Shown piece by piece: positions 11,437 to 21,563 of a stretch of DNA of 64,000 bases. Below the pieces are notes generated by a model. It ran no database searches and was not told where the DNA came from. It saw only the letters and a program-made list of their open reading frames with translations. The translations under genes and the position numbers were made by a program. This DNA is from Alcaligenaceae bacterium. Lineage in GTDB: Bacteria > Pseudomonadota > Gammaproteobacteria > Burkholderiales > Burkholderiaceae_B. The stretch spans positions 248,001-312,000 of the forward strand of contig JACCES010000002.1 in assembly GCA_013416455.1 (NCBI GenBank). The letters are read 5' to 3'. Position 1 is the stretch's first letter, and the number at the start of each line of letters is the position of its first letter.

Positions 11437-12918
11437 ATGCCAACCAAGTTTCATTGTCTTGCCAGTGCCGCCTGGCGTCGGGCAAGGCGCTGGGCGCCGG
11501 CCTGCGCCGCGGCCCTCGCTCTGGGCGCCGCGCAGCTGGCGGCGCCGGCGGCGGCGCAATCGCCGCAGCCCCTCCCCCCCGAAGTGCACAAGGCCTGGCG
11601 CGATACCCGCCTGCCCGATTCCGCCCTGTCCCTGTCCGTTCATGAGCTGGGGGGGCCGCAGCTGGCCGCCGTCAATGCCTCGGTGCCGCGCAATCCGGCA
11701 TCGGTGATGAAGATGGTCACCACCTGGGCGGCGCTTTCGGGGCTGGGGCCAGATTACAGCTGGCGCACCGCCTTCTATACCCGTCCGGACGCGCGGGTCG
11801 ACGCCGAGGGCACGCTCAGCGGGCCGCTCTACTTGAAGGCGGGCGGCGATCCGCTGCTGACCATGCACGAACTCTGGTCTCTCTTGCGGGAGCTGCGTCT
11901 GCGCGGCGTCAAGAATCTGGGCGAGGTCGTGGTCGACCGCAGCCGTTTCGGCGATGTGTCGCTGGACCCCGGCGCTTTCGACGGCGCGGCCGACCGGCCC
12001 TACAACGCCAGTCCCGACGCGATGATGGTGGGGCTGGGGACGGTGAGGCTGATCTTCATGCCCGATCCGGCCGCGCGTCAATGGGTGCCCATCGTCGACC
12101 CGCCGCTGCAGGGCATACGCGTGCAGGGCGGTGTCGAATGGAGCAATGCGCGCTGCCCGGGGCCGCCGAATGTCAGTACGCAGGTGCGCCATACGGGCAG
12201 GGATGTCGTGATCGAAGTCGCCGGTACCGTCGCCGGCTCCTGCGGCGAGTTTTCGCTGTACCGGCTGGCGCAGCCGCAGCCGCGGCATTTCGAAGCCATG
12301 TTCCGCATGTTGTGGAAGGAACTGGGGGGCACGCTTGCGCGCGGCCTGCGCGAAGGCGGCGTGCCGGCCGATGCCCGCCTGCTGGCGTGGCACGATTCCG
12401 AGTCCCTGGCGGACACCATCCGGCTCATCAACAAGCAGAGCAACAATGTCATGGCGCGCATGCTGCTGCTCACCCTCGGGGCGGAACAGCGCGCGGCCGG
12501 CGTTACGCCGTCCAGCGCGTCATCGGCGGCGCTGGACGTGCTGCGCGAGCAGGGGGTGGACGTGCGCGGGTGGGCGCTCGAGAACGGCTCGGGCCTGTCG
12601 CGCCAGGAACGGCTGACGGCCGCCGGCCTGGCCGGCATGCTGGACGTCGCCTGGCAGTCGCCCCTGATGCCGGAATTCATCTCTTCGCTGGCCATATCGG
12701 GGGTGGACGGCACCATGCGGCGGCGGCTGCGCAGCGACGGCACGCGCGGCATGGCGCACCTCAAGACCGGCACGCTGCGCGACTCCCGGGCCCTGGCGGG
12801 CTATGTTCTGGGGGCCAGCGGGCGCCGGTATGTGCTCGTCGTCATGATCAACGACGATCGGGCCGCGACCACGGGCCGTTTCCTCGATACCGTGGTGGAG
12901 TGGCTGGCGAAGCGCTAA
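11437..12918 (+). CDS. dacB: D-alanyl-D-alanine carboxypeptidase/endopeptidase (PBP4 type)
   Basis: Periplasmic class C low-molecular-weight penicillin-binding protein that trims peptidoglycan. The N-terminus is a signal peptide (basic RRARRW, then an Ala/Leu-rich core, cleavage near AAAQS at about residue 41). The active-site motifs are in order: SVMK (Ser of SxxK, about residue 88), KQSNN (SxN) and HLKTGTL (KTG) near the C-terminus. The 493 residues match PBP4, which carries a large insert between SxxK and SxN. It is divergent from queA; upp follows 63 bp later on the same strand. Confidence 0.94.
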   Translation: MPTKFHCLASAAWRRARRWAPACAAALALGAAQLAAPAAAQSPQPLPPEVHKAWRDTRLPDSALSLSVHELGGPQLAAVNASVPRNPASVMKMVTTWAALSGLGPDYSWRTAFYTRPDARVDAEGTLSGPLYLKAGGDPLLTMHELWSLLRELRLRGVKNLGEVVVDRSRFGDVSLDPGAFDGAADRPYNASPDAMMVGLGTVRLIFMPDPAARQWVPIVDPPLQGIRVQGGVEWSNARCPGPPNVSTQVRHTGRDVVIEVAGTVAGSCGEFSLYRLAQPQPRHFEAMFRMLWKELGGTLARGLREGGVPADARLLAWHDSESLADTIRLINKQSNNVMARMLLLTLGAEQRAAGVTPSSASSAALDVLREQGVDVRGWALENGSGLSRQERLTAAGLAGMLDVAWQSPLMPEFISSLAISGVDGTMRRRLRSDGTRGMAHLKTGTLRDSRALAGYVLGASGRRYVLVVMINDDRAATTGRFLDTVVEWLAKR

Positions 12919-12981
12919 TCCGGCCCGGACTCGGTGCATAATGAGGGGACGTAGTCATTCGTCACCGCAGGAAGCTTTCAG

Positions 12982-13623
12982 ATGCCCATCCACGAAATCC
13001 GTCATCCTCTGATCCGGCACAAGCTGGGCCTGATGCGCAAGGCCGAGCTGAGCACCAAGAATTTCCGGGAAATGTCCCAGGAAATCGCCGCTCTGCTCAC
13101 TTACGAGGCCTCGAAGGATCTGCCCCTTGAGCCGGAAACCATACAGGGGTGGTGCGGCCCGGTCGACGTCGAGAAGATCGCGGGCAAGAAAGTGACGGTG
13201 GTGCCTATATTGCGCGCCGGCATCGGCATGCTCGATGGCGTTCTGAGCCTGATACCCGGCGCCAAGGTCAGCGCCGTGGGCATCGCGCGCAACGAGGAAA
13301 CCTTCGAAGCCCGGCCTTATCTGGAACGGCTGGTGGGCCAGCTCGACCAGCGCCTGGCGCTGATCGTCGATCCCATGCTCGCGACGGGCGGCTCCATGGT
13401 GGCCACCATCGACCTTCTCAAGAAGGCCGGCTGCCGCAATGTGCGCGCGCTGGTTCTGGTGGCGGCGCCGGAAGGCATCGCGGCCGTCGAAAGACATCAC
13501 CCCGACGTGCATATCTACACGGCTTCCATAGACACCCGCCTGGACCAGCACGGCTACATCATTCCAGGGCTGGGCGACGCCGGCGACCGCATCTTCGGGA
13601 CGAGGCAGAAAGTCGCTTTTTAG
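12982..13623 (+). CDS. upp: Uracil phosphoribosyltransferase
   Basis: Salvages uracil to UMP with PRPP in the cytosol. Full length at 213 residues, with an N-terminus [29 protein letters not shown], the PRPP-binding loop [17 protein letters not shown] (about residues 125-140) and the uracil-binding tail [26 protein letters not shown] precedes the ATG. A CATAAT sequence about 40 bp upstream could be a -10 but lacks a good -35. Confidence 0.97.
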   Translation: MPIHEIRHPLIRHKLGLMRKAELSTKNFREMSQEIAALLTYEASKDLPLEPETIQGWCGPVDVEKIAGKKVTVVPILRAGIGMLDGVLSLIPGAKVSAVGIARNEETFEARPYLERLVGQLDQRLALIVDPMLATGGSMVATIDLLKKAGCRNVRALVLVAAPEGIAAVERHHPDVHIYTASIDTRLDQHGYIIPGLGDAGDRIFGTRQKVAF

Positions 13624-13698
13624 CGTGCCGGGTACACGGCTTGCCTGCCCCGTTCCGAGGTTTTCTTGCAGCACACCCTTTACCACAGGAGTCCAAGC

Positions 13699-14013
13699 AT
13701 GAACGAGAAAGATATCCGCGACCGTGAAGAAGAATTCGTCCAGCAGGTCAAGAGCAGCCTCGACGAAGCGGAGCGCATGCTGCAGCAGGCGGCCGAAGCC
13801 ACCGGTGAAAAGGCCGAAGAGCTGCGCGAAAGCGCCATGCGTTCGCTGCGCCGGACACGCGAGCATCTTTATTCCACCCAGGACGAACTCATGGCCCGCG
13901 GGCGCCGCGCGGTGCGCGCGACCGACGATTATGTGCATGACAACCCCTGGCGGGCCATCGGCGTGGCCGGGCTCATCGGCGTACTGGTCGGCGCACTCAT
14001 CTGCCGTCGTTGA
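13699..14013 (+). CDS. DUF883 (ElaB/YqjD-type) membrane-anchored protein
   Basis: A 104-residue protein with a long charged amphipathic helix (EEEFVQQVKSSLDEAERMLQ) and a C-terminal membrane span after HDNPWRAIGVAGLIGVLVGA, ending ICRR. This is the YqjD/ElaB/DUF883 pattern; E. coli YqjD tethers stationary-phase ribosomes to the inner membrane. The start ATG 13699 has CAGGAG seven bases upstream; an in-frame upstream ATG would add an unconserved 11 residues. It is first in a run of three genes equivalent to yqjD-yqjE-yqjK. Confidence 0.9.
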   Translation: MNEKDIRDREEEFVQQVKSSLDEAERMLQQAAEATGEKAEELRESAMRSLRRTREHLYSTQDELMARGRRAVRATDDYVHDNPWRAIGVAGLIGVLVGALICRR

Positions 14014-14025
14014 GGCGGGCAGGCC

Positions 14026-14448
14026 ATGGCGCTGCGTCAAGCTGCCGGCGGGCTCGCCGCAACGTTCCTATCCATTCTGCGCACCCGCTTCGAGCTTTTC
14101 GCGCTCGAAGCGGCAGAGCAGAAATCCAATGTCATCGCCCTGCTGGGCATGGCTTTCGGGGCGCTGATCTTCCTCACGCTCGCCCTGCTGGTGTTCACGG
14201 CGATGATCGCGGTCTATTTCTGGCCCACCGATGACCGCTATCTTGCGCTGGCGATTCTGGCCTTCGTCTATTTCGCGGTGGGGCTGGGGCTGCTGGTGGC
14301 GGTGCGCAGCCGGCTCGTGCACGGCCCCACGCCCTTTGCGGCCACACTCGATGAATTGCGGCGTGACATCGAACTGGTAGACCGCCTGAAGGAACCTTCT
14401 TCCCATCCGGTGCCGCCGGAATGGGCCCCGCCAGGAGACCGGAAATGA
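14026..14448 (+). CDS. Phage-holin-fold membrane protein, YqjE type
   Basis: A 140-residue protein with two strongly hydrophobic spans, about residues 43-66 and 80-103, after an amphipathic N-terminus containing LRTRFELFALEAAEQK. This matches the YqjE (holin superfamily III) family that accompanies DUF883 proteins. It starts 12 bp after the upstream gene and its stop overlaps the next start (ATGA). Family knowledge suggests a membrane/stress role; the exact function is unknown. Confidence 0.85.
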   Translation: MALRQAAGGLAATFLSILRTRFELFALEAAEQKSNVIALLGMAFGALIFLTLALLVFTAMIAVYFWPTDDRYLALAILAFVYFAVGLGLLVAVRSRLVHGPTPFAATLDELRRDIELVDRLKEPSSHPVPPEWAPPGDRK

Positions 14449-14780
14449 GCAGGCTGTCATCAGGGCGCGACCGCGCGGTCCGCATAGAGCTGCTGCGCGC
14501 CCGCGCCGCCATCGAACGACAGGGCATGGCGCGCGGCCTGCGTCAGCTGGGCGACTCGCTGACCCCGCGCGGCCTGCTCGAATCCTTCTTCCCGCGGTCC
14601 AGGCGCACGTCGCCGTCCGACCTGCTGCTGCGGGCCTTTACCATGTCCAGGCGCTACCCCATGGTGCTGTCGCTGGGCTCGGCGCTGCTTTCCACGGCGG
14701 CCCGCCGCCGGCTGCGCTGGTGGAAGCTGGCGGCCGGCGCCGTGCTGGCCTGGCAGATGTCGCGCAACCTGCGCAGGTAA
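14445..14780 (+). CDS. Small basic protein, YqjK-like position
   Basis: A 111-residue arginine-rich protein (MSRLSSGRDRAVRIELLRAR at the start) with a short C-terminal hydrophobic segment (LAAGAVLAWQM) ending SRNLRR. The start is fixed by the ATGA overlap with the YqjE-like gene. By position it is the third gene of a yqjD-E-K type operon, but I see no motif that identifies it. It is probably co-expressed with the two preceding membrane proteins. Confidence 0.75.
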   Translation: MSRLSSGRDRAVRIELLRARAAIERQGMARGLRQLGDSLTPRGLLESFFPRSRRTSPSDLLLRAFTMSRRYPMVLSLGSALLSTAARRRLRWWKLAAGAVLAWQMSRNLRR

Positions 14781-14866
14781 CGAGCCCGAATATTACTAAA
14801 AGAAACTGAATGATATAAAATTTCCAGTCCGCACACCGCCTGGTTGTGGGACACAAGGAAATCGTT

Positions 14867-16597
14867 ATGTCAGTTACTTTCGGGCGCGAGCGCGCTCCAC
14901 GCCGGGCACGGGCGGATACGGGCAAAGGGGATTTTTTCGCCTACCATGGTGTGTGGGCTCCCGGCATCCGGCTGTTCCGCCGTCTGTCCTTCAAGGCCAA
15001 GGCGGGCATCATCGCGGCGGTGATCGTCCTGCCCTTGCTGGCCTTGCTCGGCTGGCAGCTTGCCGCCCGCAATGACGACGCCCTGCAGGCCCGGATGGAC
15101 GCCACCCGGCAGGTCGTGGAAGTGGCGCACAGCATCCTGGCGTCTTACCACGCCCGGGAAGCGGCCGGTGAACTGACCCGCGAGCAGGCAATGGCGCAGG
15201 CCTTGCGCGACATTGCCCGGGTGCGCTATGGCGGAGACGAGTATTTCTGGGTCAACGACATGCAGCCCACGATGATCATGCATCCCATCAGCCCCCAGCT
15301 CGACGGGCAGGCGCTCGGCGGCGTCAAAGACCCCAACGGGCTGGATCTGTTCAATGTGATGGTGGCGGTCGCCCGGCAGCACGGCGAAGGCGTCGTGGGC
15401 TATCAATGGCCCAGGCCCGGCGGCAATGTGCCGGTGGACAAAATATCCTTCGTGAAGCTGTTTGAACCCTGGGGCTGGATCATCGGGTCCGGCGTCTATG
15501 CCGACGACATCCGCGAGGCGGCCCTGAAGCGTCTCGCATGGAACAGCGGCGTGGTGGCCTTGTCGCTGTTCGTGCTCGCCTATCTGTTCTGGTCCTTCTA
15601 CCGGGTGATGGAAGGGGGACTGCTGGAAACGCGCCGCCACCTGCATGCCATGAAGGAAGGCAATCTCACGACCTCGCCGGCGCCCTGGGGCTCCGATGAA
15701 CCGGCCCAGCTGATGCACGACCTGGCCGACATGCAGGCGTCGCTGCGCAGTATGGTCGTCGGGGTGCGTGCCGCCGCCGAAGAGATCCTGCATTCCAGCA
15801 ACGAGATCAGCAGCGCCACGGTCGACCTGTCCGCCCGCACCGAACATGCCGCAAGCAATCTGCAGGAAACCGCCGCGGCCATGGAACAGATCCGCTCGAC
15901 GGTGAGCAACACGACAGAAAACACGATGGAAGGCGCGCAGGTCGTCGAGCAGAATGCCGATGCCGCGGCCAGCGGTGCCCGGGTGATGCGCGAAATGGCC
16001 TCCACGATGAGCGGCATACGCGATTCGTCCAGCAAGATCAGCGAAATCATCGGCACCATCGATTCCATCGCTTTCCAGACCAATATTCTGGCGCTCAATG
16101 CCGCGGTCGAGGCCGCCAGGACGGGCGAGCACGGCCGGGGCTTCGCGGTGGTGGCCGGCGAAGTCCGCACGCTCGCCCATCACAGCGCCGCCGCCGCCAG
16201 CGAAATCAAGAAGCTCATCGGTACCAGCGTCAGCCAGGTGCAGACGGGCGCGGCGATCGCCAACGAGGCCGGAGCGGCCATCGAAGCGATCGTCGCATCA
16301 TCGCAGCGCGCCAATGAATTGCTGAGCGAGATCGCGACCGGGGCGCGCGAGCAGAGCGTGGGGGTCGAGCAGATCGGCAAGGCCGTGAGCGACCTGGACG
16401 ACATGACCCAGCACAATGCGGCCATGGTGCAGGAAACCGTCGCCGCGGCCAGCGCCATGAGGGACCAGGCGATACGGCTGTCCCGCGAGGTGGCGCGTTT
16501 CCAGCTGCCGGCGGGCAGCGTCCCGGCCGTTGCGTACAGCCATGATGCGGATGCCGGCGTCCTTGACTTCGACGATGCCATCGAGGCGCCCCGGTAG
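14867..16597 (+). CDS. Methyl-accepting chemotaxis protein with sCache domain
   Basis: Transmembrane chemoreceptor of 576 residues. An unusually long basic N-terminal cytosolic segment (about 45 residues) precedes span 1 (about 47-66). A periplasmic single-Cache_2 sensor follows ([15 protein letters not shown], then [15 protein letters not shown]), then span 2 near residues 225-245, a short HAMP-like stretch and the signalling domain. The hairpin tip [20 protein letters not shown] followed by [17 protein letters not shown] is well conserved. It lacks a C-terminal CheR/CheB-tethering pentapeptide. The start is chosen because AAGGAA lies 7 bp upstream of ATG 14867. No other che genes are nearby, so it is an orphan receptor; Cache_2 domains often bind small organic acids. 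Confidence 0.92.
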   Translation: MSVTFGRERAPRRARADTGKGDFFAYHGVWAPGIRLFRRLSFKAKAGIIAAVIVLPLLALLGWQLAARNDDALQARMDATRQVVEVAHSILASYHAREAAGELTREQAMAQALRDIARVRYGGDEYFWVNDMQPTMIMHPISPQLDGQALGGVKDPNGLDLFNVMVAVARQHGEGVVGYQWPRPGGNVPVDKISFVKLFEPWGWIIGSGVYADDIREAALKRLAWNSGVVALSLFVLAYLFWSFYRVMEGGLLETRRHLHAMKEGNLTTSPAPWGSDEPAQLMHDLADMQASLRSMVVGVRAAAEEILHSSNEISSATVDLSARTEHAASNLQETAAAMEQIRSTVSNTTENTMEGAQVVEQNADAAASGARVMREMASTMSGIRDSSSKISEIIGTIDSIAFQTNILALNAAVEAARTGEHGRGFAVVAGEVRTLAHHSAAAASEIKKLIGTSVSQVQTGAAIANEAGAAIEAIVASSQRANELLSEIATGAREQSVGVEQIGKAVSDLDDMTQHNAAMVQETVAAASAMRDQAIRLSREVARFQLPAGSVPAVAYSHDADAGVLDFDDAIEAPR

Positions 16598-16650
16598 CGG
16601 GCCCCTGGAAGGGCGGCGTGCGGCCGGGCGCGGGGCGCGCGGCCGAAGGG

Positions 16651-18195
16651 TCACAGGCCCAGTGATTCCCACATGGCGTCCACCCGGGCGCTCACGTCCG
16701 TGTCTATGCGGATCGGCCGCCCCCACTCGCGATCGGTTTCGCCAGGCCACTTGTTGGTGGCGTCCATGCCCATCTTGCCGCCCAGGCCCGATACGGGCGA
16801 TGCGAAATCCAGATAGTCGATGGGCGTGTTCTCGACCAGCACGGTGTCTCTGACGGGGTCCATGCGGGTTGTCATGGCCCAGACGACTTCCTTCCAATCG
16901 CGGATGTCGATGTCGTCGTCGACCACCACGATGAACTTGGTGTACATGAACTGCCGCAGAATGCTCCAGATCCCGAACAGGACGCGTTTGGCGTGGCCGG
17001 GATACTGCTTGCGCATGGAAACGATGGCCAGGCGGTAGCTGCAGCCTTCGGGGGGCAGATAGAAATCAGTGATTTCCGGCAGCTGGCGCCGCAGCAGAGG
17101 CACGAAGACCTCGTTCAGGGCAACGCCCAGCACCGCCGGTTCGTCGGGCGGCTTGCCGGTGTAGGTGCTGTGATAGATGGCGTTGCGGCGCAGTGTGATG
17201 CGGTCCACCGTGAATACCGGGAACCAGTCCTGCTCGTTGTAATAGCCCGTGTGGTCGCCATAGGGGCCTTCCAGTGCCATTTCATAGTCGCCGCGCGGCG
17301 GCGGCGGGGCGCCTTCGGGGGCCGAGGCGGGCAGCGCGCGCGGATCGGCGGCCGGCAGGATGTGCCCTTCGAGCACGATTTCGGCATAGGCGGGCACGGA
17401 CAGTTCGCTGCCCAGCGCGTTGGCCACTTCGGTGCGAGAGCCGCGCAGCAGCCCGGCGAACTGGTATTCGGAAAGGCTGTCGGGCACGGGAGTGACGGCG
17501 GCCAGGATGGTGGCCGGGTCGGTGCCCAGGGCCACGGCGATCGGGAAGGGCTGGCCGGGGCGCGCCAGGCAGTGGTCGCGGAAGTCGAGCGCGCCGCCCC
17601 GGTGCGACAGCCAGCGCATGATGAGCTTGTTGCGGCCGATCTGCTGCTGCCGGTAGATGCCCAGGTTCTGGCGCCGTGCGCGCGGGCCCCGGGTGATCAC
17701 CAGGCCCCAGGTGAGCAGCGGGGCGGCGTCTTCGGGCCAGCAATGCTGCAGGGGAATGGCGGAAAGGTCGACGTCATCGCCTTCCAGGACGATTTCCTGG
17801 CAAGGGGCGCCGCGGATGCGCTTGGGGCTCATGTCCCACAGCGCCGACTTGAGCGTGCCCACCGTGCCGACCGCTTCGCGCAGGCTGCGCGGCGCCTCGG
17901 GCTCGCGCAGGCTGGCGAGCAGTTCGCCGATGTCGCGCAATGCCGAGACATCCTGTGCGCCCATCCCCCATGCCACCCGGCGGGGTGTGCCGAAGAGGTT
18001 GGCGAGCACGGGCATGCGGGCGGGCCGGCCGTCATGCATGGCCTGTTCGAAGAGCAGGGCGGGGCCCGCCTTGCGCAGCACGCGGTCGCTGATCTCGGTC
18101 ATTTCGAGCCGTGTCGACACAGGCTGCGGGATGCGTTTCAGTTCGCCCGCTTTTTCGAGCTGCCGGATGAAGTCTCTGAGATCACGGTATTTCAC
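16651..18195 (-). CDS. ubiD: 4-hydroxy-3-polyprenylbenzoate decarboxylase UbiD
   Basis: Prenylated-FMN-dependent decarboxylase of ubiquinone synthesis, 514 residues. It starts at a GTG ([18 protein letters not shown]), the typical UbiD N-terminus. Conserved stretches include [20 protein letters not shown], the [16 protein letters not shown] region and [20 protein letters not shown], ending with [17 protein letters not shown]. It needs cofactor from UbiX, which is not in this window. It is divergent from the lytic transglycosylase across 79 bp. Confidence 0.96.
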   Translation of the reverse strand: MKYRDLRDFIRQLEKAGELKRIPQPVSTRLEMTEISDRVLRKAGPALLFEQAMHDGRPARMPVLANLFGTPRRVAWGMGAQDVSALRDIGELLASLREPEAPRSLREAVGTVGTLKSALWDMSPKRIRGAPCQEIVLEGDDVDLSAIPLQHCWPEDAAPLLTWGLVITRGPRARRQNLGIYRQQQIGRNKLIMRWLSHRGGALDFRDHCLARPGQPFPIAVALGTDPATILAAVTPVPDSLSEYQFAGLLRGSRTEVANALGSELSVPAYAEIVLEGHILPAADPRALPASAPEGAPPPPRGDYEMALEGPYGDHTGYYNEQDWFPVFTVDRITLRRNAIYHSTYTGKPPDEPAVLGVALNEVFVPLLRRQLPEITDFYLPPEGCSYRLAIVSMRKQYPGHAKRVLFGIWSILRQFMYTKFIVVVDDDIDIRDWKEVVWAMTTRMDPVRDTVLVENTPIDYLDFASPVSGLGGKMGMDATNKWPGETDREWGRPIRIDTDVSARVDAMWESLGL

Positions 18196-18274
18196 GGGCG
18201 CAAGAATTTCCGGTTACAGTTCTTGAAAGAGGGAAGGTTAACATTCCGGTGGTTTCATTTCATGGGGGGGAACC

Positions 18275-19144
18275 ATGGCCGTTGGCATGGAGTCAGGGCT
18301 GCTGTCCCGTTCAATGCGGGCGCTTGGGTATCGGATCGCGGAGCTGCTGAATGTCTGCGCGGCCTACCTTGGGATCGCCATGCTGGTGACGCTGGTCATG
18401 GTGTTCACGATCGCGCCGCTGCGCAGCCAACTGAGTCAGATCCATCATTCGCTGATCATGGCCCTGCGTCCGGACAGCGTCGACAATGTGCTCTATGCCC
18501 TGCTGGAGGCCGGCGACGAAGAAAACCGCGGCGTCCTGGAAAGCCTGCTCATCATTTCCGCCGTGCCGGCGCCCGCCGCGCCTCCCCCGGCGGCGGCCGG
18601 GGGGGCGACGCCCGCGGCTGAAGAGGCCGCCAATTTCACCCGCCTGCTGCGCACTTCCATCGAGGGCGGCGGCGTGGAAGGGGTCACGCCGGCCCAGGAG
18701 CGCGCCTTGCGCAGCTATCTTGCCCGCAAGTACCGCATTGCATCCAGTGTGGCGGGCGTCATCATCAGCACGGCCTTCATCCTGGCCAGGGAAATGCAGC
18801 TGGACCCGCAGCTGATCCTGGCCGTGATCGCCATCGAGTCGCGCTACAACCCCTATGCCGAGAGCCATGTGGGCGCTCAGGGGCTGATGCAGGTCATGAC
18901 ACGCGTCCACAAGGATAAATTCGCCGAGTTCGCCGACGGCACCATCGCCGCCCTGAACCCCATTGCAAACATGAAGGTGGGGACGACCATCCTGCGGGAC
19001 TGCATCAAGCGGCGCGGGTCCACCGAGGGCGGGCTGGCCTGTTATGTGGGGGCGACCGGGCCGGGCGATGGCGGCTACGGCGCCAAGGTCTTGGCGGAAC
19101 GCAGGCGCATCGCGCTGGCTTCCGGCATACCGGTCGGCCGTTAG
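18275..19144 (+). CDS. Membrane-anchored lytic transglycosylase
   Basis: A 289-residue SLT-fold peptidoglycan lyase. One N-terminal membrane span (about 25-50) anchors it, an Ala/Pro-rich linker follows (about 95-120), and the catalytic domain starts near residue 165. The catalytic Glu is in VIAIESRYNPYAESHVGAQG, followed by LMQVMTRVHKDKF, the usual family sequence. Late motifs (NPIANMKVGTTIL, CYVGATGP) complete the fold. It is cut off from cell-division genes; no partner is obvious. Confidence 0.9.
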   Translation: MAVGMESGLLSRSMRALGYRIAELLNVCAAYLGIAMLVTLVMVFTIAPLRSQLSQIHHSLIMALRPDSVDNVLYALLEAGDEENRGVLESLLIISAVPAPAAPPPAAAGGATPAAEEAANFTRLLRTSIEGGGVEGVTPAQERALRSYLARKYRIASSVAGVIISTAFILAREMQLDPQLILAVIAIESRYNPYAESHVGAQGLMQVMTRVHKDKFAEFADGTIAALNPIANMKVGTTILRDCIKRRGSTEGGLACYVGATGPGDGGYGAKVLAERRRIALASGIPVGR

Positions 19145-19178
19145 GGTTGTGGCCGCCGCACGGCGGCGGCCGTGGCGG

Positions 19179-20381
19179 TCAGGTCGTGGCGGCCGAGCCC
19201 TGGCCGGCGTGCCGGGCGCCTTCGTCGGCCAGCCAGCCGCCCAGCCGCGCCACGGCCTCTTCCAGCCTGTCCAGCCGCGTGGCATAGGAAAGCCGCAGGC
19301 TGGTGGCGGCATGGGCGGGGCCGAAGTCGCGGCCTGGCACCGTCGCGATGCCGGGGCCATGCAGCAGGCGCTGCGCGAAATCATCGCTGTCGGCGCTGTA
19401 GCGGCTGATGTCCAGATAGATGTAGAAGGCGCCGTCGGGCTTGACCGGCACGTGCAGCCCCAGGCGTTCGAGTTCGGGCAGCAGGTAGTCGCGCCGCTGC
19501 TTGAACGACAGGCGGCGCTTTTCGAAGATGCTCAGCACTTCGGGTTCGAAGCAGGTGATGGCGGCGTGCTGTGCCAGGCTGGGCGCGCAGATGCACAGGT
19601 TGGACGCCAGCTTGTCCAGCGCCGGCACCATCGAGGGCGGCGCGATCATCCAGCCCAGGCGCCAGCCCGTCATGTGGAAGTATTTGGAAAAGCTGTTGAT
19701 GATGATGATGTCGTCATCCAGGGTCAGCGCGCTGGAAGGCGTATCTTCATAGTAGAGACCTAGATAGATCTCGTCCATGATGATGAACCCGTCGCGGGCG
19801 CGCACTTCGGCGATCAGTTCGCGCAGGGCGCCGCGTTCTATGGTGGTGCCCGTCGGGTTGCTTGGCGAGGCGATCAGCACGCCGCGGGAGCGCGGGCCCC
19901 AGTGCCGGCGGATGTCTTCGGCGGAAAGGTGGAAGCGCTGGCCGGCGTAGGCCGGTATGAGGCGCGGCGCGCCGCCGGCCGCGATGACGAAGTTCTGGTT
20001 TGCCGGATACGACGGATCGGGCATCAGTACTTCGTCGCCGGGGTTGATGAGAGCCATGGCGGCCAGCAGCAGGGCGCCGGAGGCGCCCGCCGTCACCACG
20101 ATGCGGGAAGGGTCGACATGCGCCCCGAACCGGGTCTCGTAGTGGTGGGCGATGGTTTCGCGCAGCAGCGGCAGCCCGGCGGGCGACGTGTAGCCGCTCA
20201 GCCCCGCCAGGGCCGCCCGATTGAGTGTTTCGACAACCTGCGGAGGCGCCGTAAAATCGGGTTCGCCTATCCCCAGGCTGATGATGTCGCGCCCTTGCGC
20301 GCTGAGTGCGGCCGCCTGCTTGAACATTTCGACGGCATAGAACGGCATGACGGTTTCGGTACGCTGGGCTAGACGGGGCAT
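19179..20381 (-). CDS. Pyridoxal-phosphate aminotransferase, class I/II
   Basis: Fold-type I aminotransferase of 400 residues (AspC/AlaT-like). ATG 20381 gives the N-terminus MPRLAQRTETVMPFYAVEMF, normal for this group. Motifs are ISLGIGEPDFTAP, SNPTGTTIERG, the Asp-containing IIMDEIYLGLYYED and the Schiff-base lysine in NSFSKYFHMTGWRLGW. The C-terminal arginine region RLSYATRLDRLEEAVARL is present. The amino donor and acceptor cannot be read from sequence. It is divergent from the FAD-oxidase-like gene across 89 bp. Confidence 0.93.
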   Translation of the reverse strand: MPRLAQRTETVMPFYAVEMFKQAAALSAQGRDIISLGIGEPDFTAPPQVVETLNRAALAGLSGYTSPAGLPLLRETIAHHYETRFGAHVDPSRIVVTAGASGALLLAAMALINPGDEVLMPDPSYPANQNFVIAAGGAPRLIPAYAGQRFHLSAEDIRRHWGPRSRGVLIASPSNPTGTTIERGALRELIAEVRARDGFIIMDEIYLGLYYEDTPSSALTLDDDIIIINSFSKYFHMTGWRLGWMIAPPSMVPALDKLASNLCICAPSLAQHAAITCFEPEVLSIFEKRRLSFKQRRDYLLPELERLGLHVPVKPDGAFYIYLDISRYSADSDDFAQRLLHGPGIATVPGRDFGPAHAATSLRLSYATRLDRLEEAVARLGGWLADEGARHAGQGSAATT

Positions 20382-20470
20382 GATTCGATGCGGTGCTGGA
20401 TGAAGATAGGGAACAATCAGGGCATTGTAGCCGGCCCGCCACCGGCGGGGCCCAATTTGGAGAACTGTGC

Positions 20471-21445
20471 ATGCAGTCGGAAGGACGCCGTTCGTTTTTG
20501 ATGGGGAGACGCCCCCCTTCCAGTCCATGGGAGCAGTTCTGCGCGCGCCTGCGCAGAGCGGCGTCGGGCGAGCTGACGGTGCTGGACGCCGGCTCCGGCC
20601 ATCAGGCCGCCCGCCTGGTGCTGAGGCAGCCGGCTGACATTCATCATGCGCGCCGGCTCTGCCGCGAATATGGGGTGTGCATGGTCCTGGAAGGTGTGCC
20701 GGAGCCCGCCTCGCAGCCCGGGCCCGTGCTCCAGCTGCGGCTGGGGCGGGAACTGGCCGCCTGCCAGCGGCTGGATCCGGGGGGCAGCCGCTGGTTCGTG
20801 CAGCCCGGGTGCCTGCTCGGCGAACTCGAGGCGGAGGGGCTGGCCTGCTTTGCCGACCTGCCTCCCTACATGACGGTGGCCGCCTGGCTGGCGGACCGCA
20901 GGCAGTGCAACTGGCCTTCCGGCGCCACGGCGGCATCCGGCATCGTGCATGCGTCGGCATTGTTGTCTGACGGGGTTTCGGTGAACCTGGGCGCCTTTTC
21001 CGCGGACAACCGCAAGCCGCTCGACAGTCTGCGGCTGCAGAAGCTGATCCCCGCGCTGTTCAGCCTGGCCGGCGGTGGCGATGCCGGCATCTGCGGCGAG
21101 CACCGGGCCTGGCCGGCGCGCTACCGGCTGGATGCGCTGTTGCCCGCGCCCGGCAATACCCTGAACCTGGCCCACCTGCTGCTGGGCCACGGCGGCGATC
21201 TTGCCTGGGTCGAATGGGTGGTGATAGACGAGGCGCTGGCCGATCCGGCGGCGGGGGCGGAACTCCTGCTGGAGCTGCCCGGCGCCGAACTGACGGAAGA
21301 CGTGGGCGGCGGCCGGGGTGGGGATGGCGGTTCCGGGCCTTGCGACGCCGTCAATGCGGCGCGGGCCGCCCAGGAAATCGACGCGGCCGTGAAGGCCTTG
21401 TTCGATCCCGACGGCCTGTTCCCCCACCCGGGGCAGCAATTCTAG
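20471..21445 (+). CDS. Degenerate FAD-linked oxidase (GlcE/PCMH-like)
   Basis: A 324-residue protein that looks like a cut-down FAD-binding type 4 (PCMH-fold) oxidase. The stretch WFVQPGCLLGELEAEGLACF and the following SGATAASGIVHAS echo the FAD-binding part, and the tail ALFDPDGLFPHPGQQF matches the C-terminal NPGK-type ending of glycolate/lactate oxidases. The usual glycine-rich phosphate loop is not recognisable and the middle substrate domain is shortened. ATG 20471 has GGAGAA upstream. It may be a GlcE-like accessory subunit or a non-catalytic relic; no glcD or glcF lies nearby. Confidence 0.6.
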   Translation: MQSEGRRSFLMGRRPPSSPWEQFCARLRRAASGELTVLDAGSGHQAARLVLRQPADIHHARRLCREYGVCMVLEGVPEPASQPGPVLQLRLGRELAACQRLDPGGSRWFVQPGCLLGELEAEGLACFADLPPYMTVAAWLADRRQCNWPSGATAASGIVHASALLSDGVSVNLGAFSADNRKPLDSLRLQKLIPALFSLAGGGDAGICGEHRAWPARYRLDALLPAPGNTLNLAHLLLGHGGDLAWVEWVVIDEALADPAAGAELLLELPGAELTEDVGGGRGGDGGSGPCDAVNAARAAQEIDAAVKALFDPDGLFPHPGQQF

Positions 21446-21563
21446 GGAAGCGCCGGGCAAGCGGCCGCTCGCGGCAGTCAGGGGGGCCGCCTGGCCGCCG
21501 TACACAATGCAGAGTTCGCGGCTAGAATGAAGAACCTCCGTTTCATTTCTGAACAGTCGAATC

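Noticed and set aside
14781-14866. Sigma-28 (flagellar) promoter for the chemoreceptor
   Set aside because: The AT-rich stretch has TAAAAG and ATATAAA but not the TAAA-N15-GCCGATAA pattern at acceptable match.
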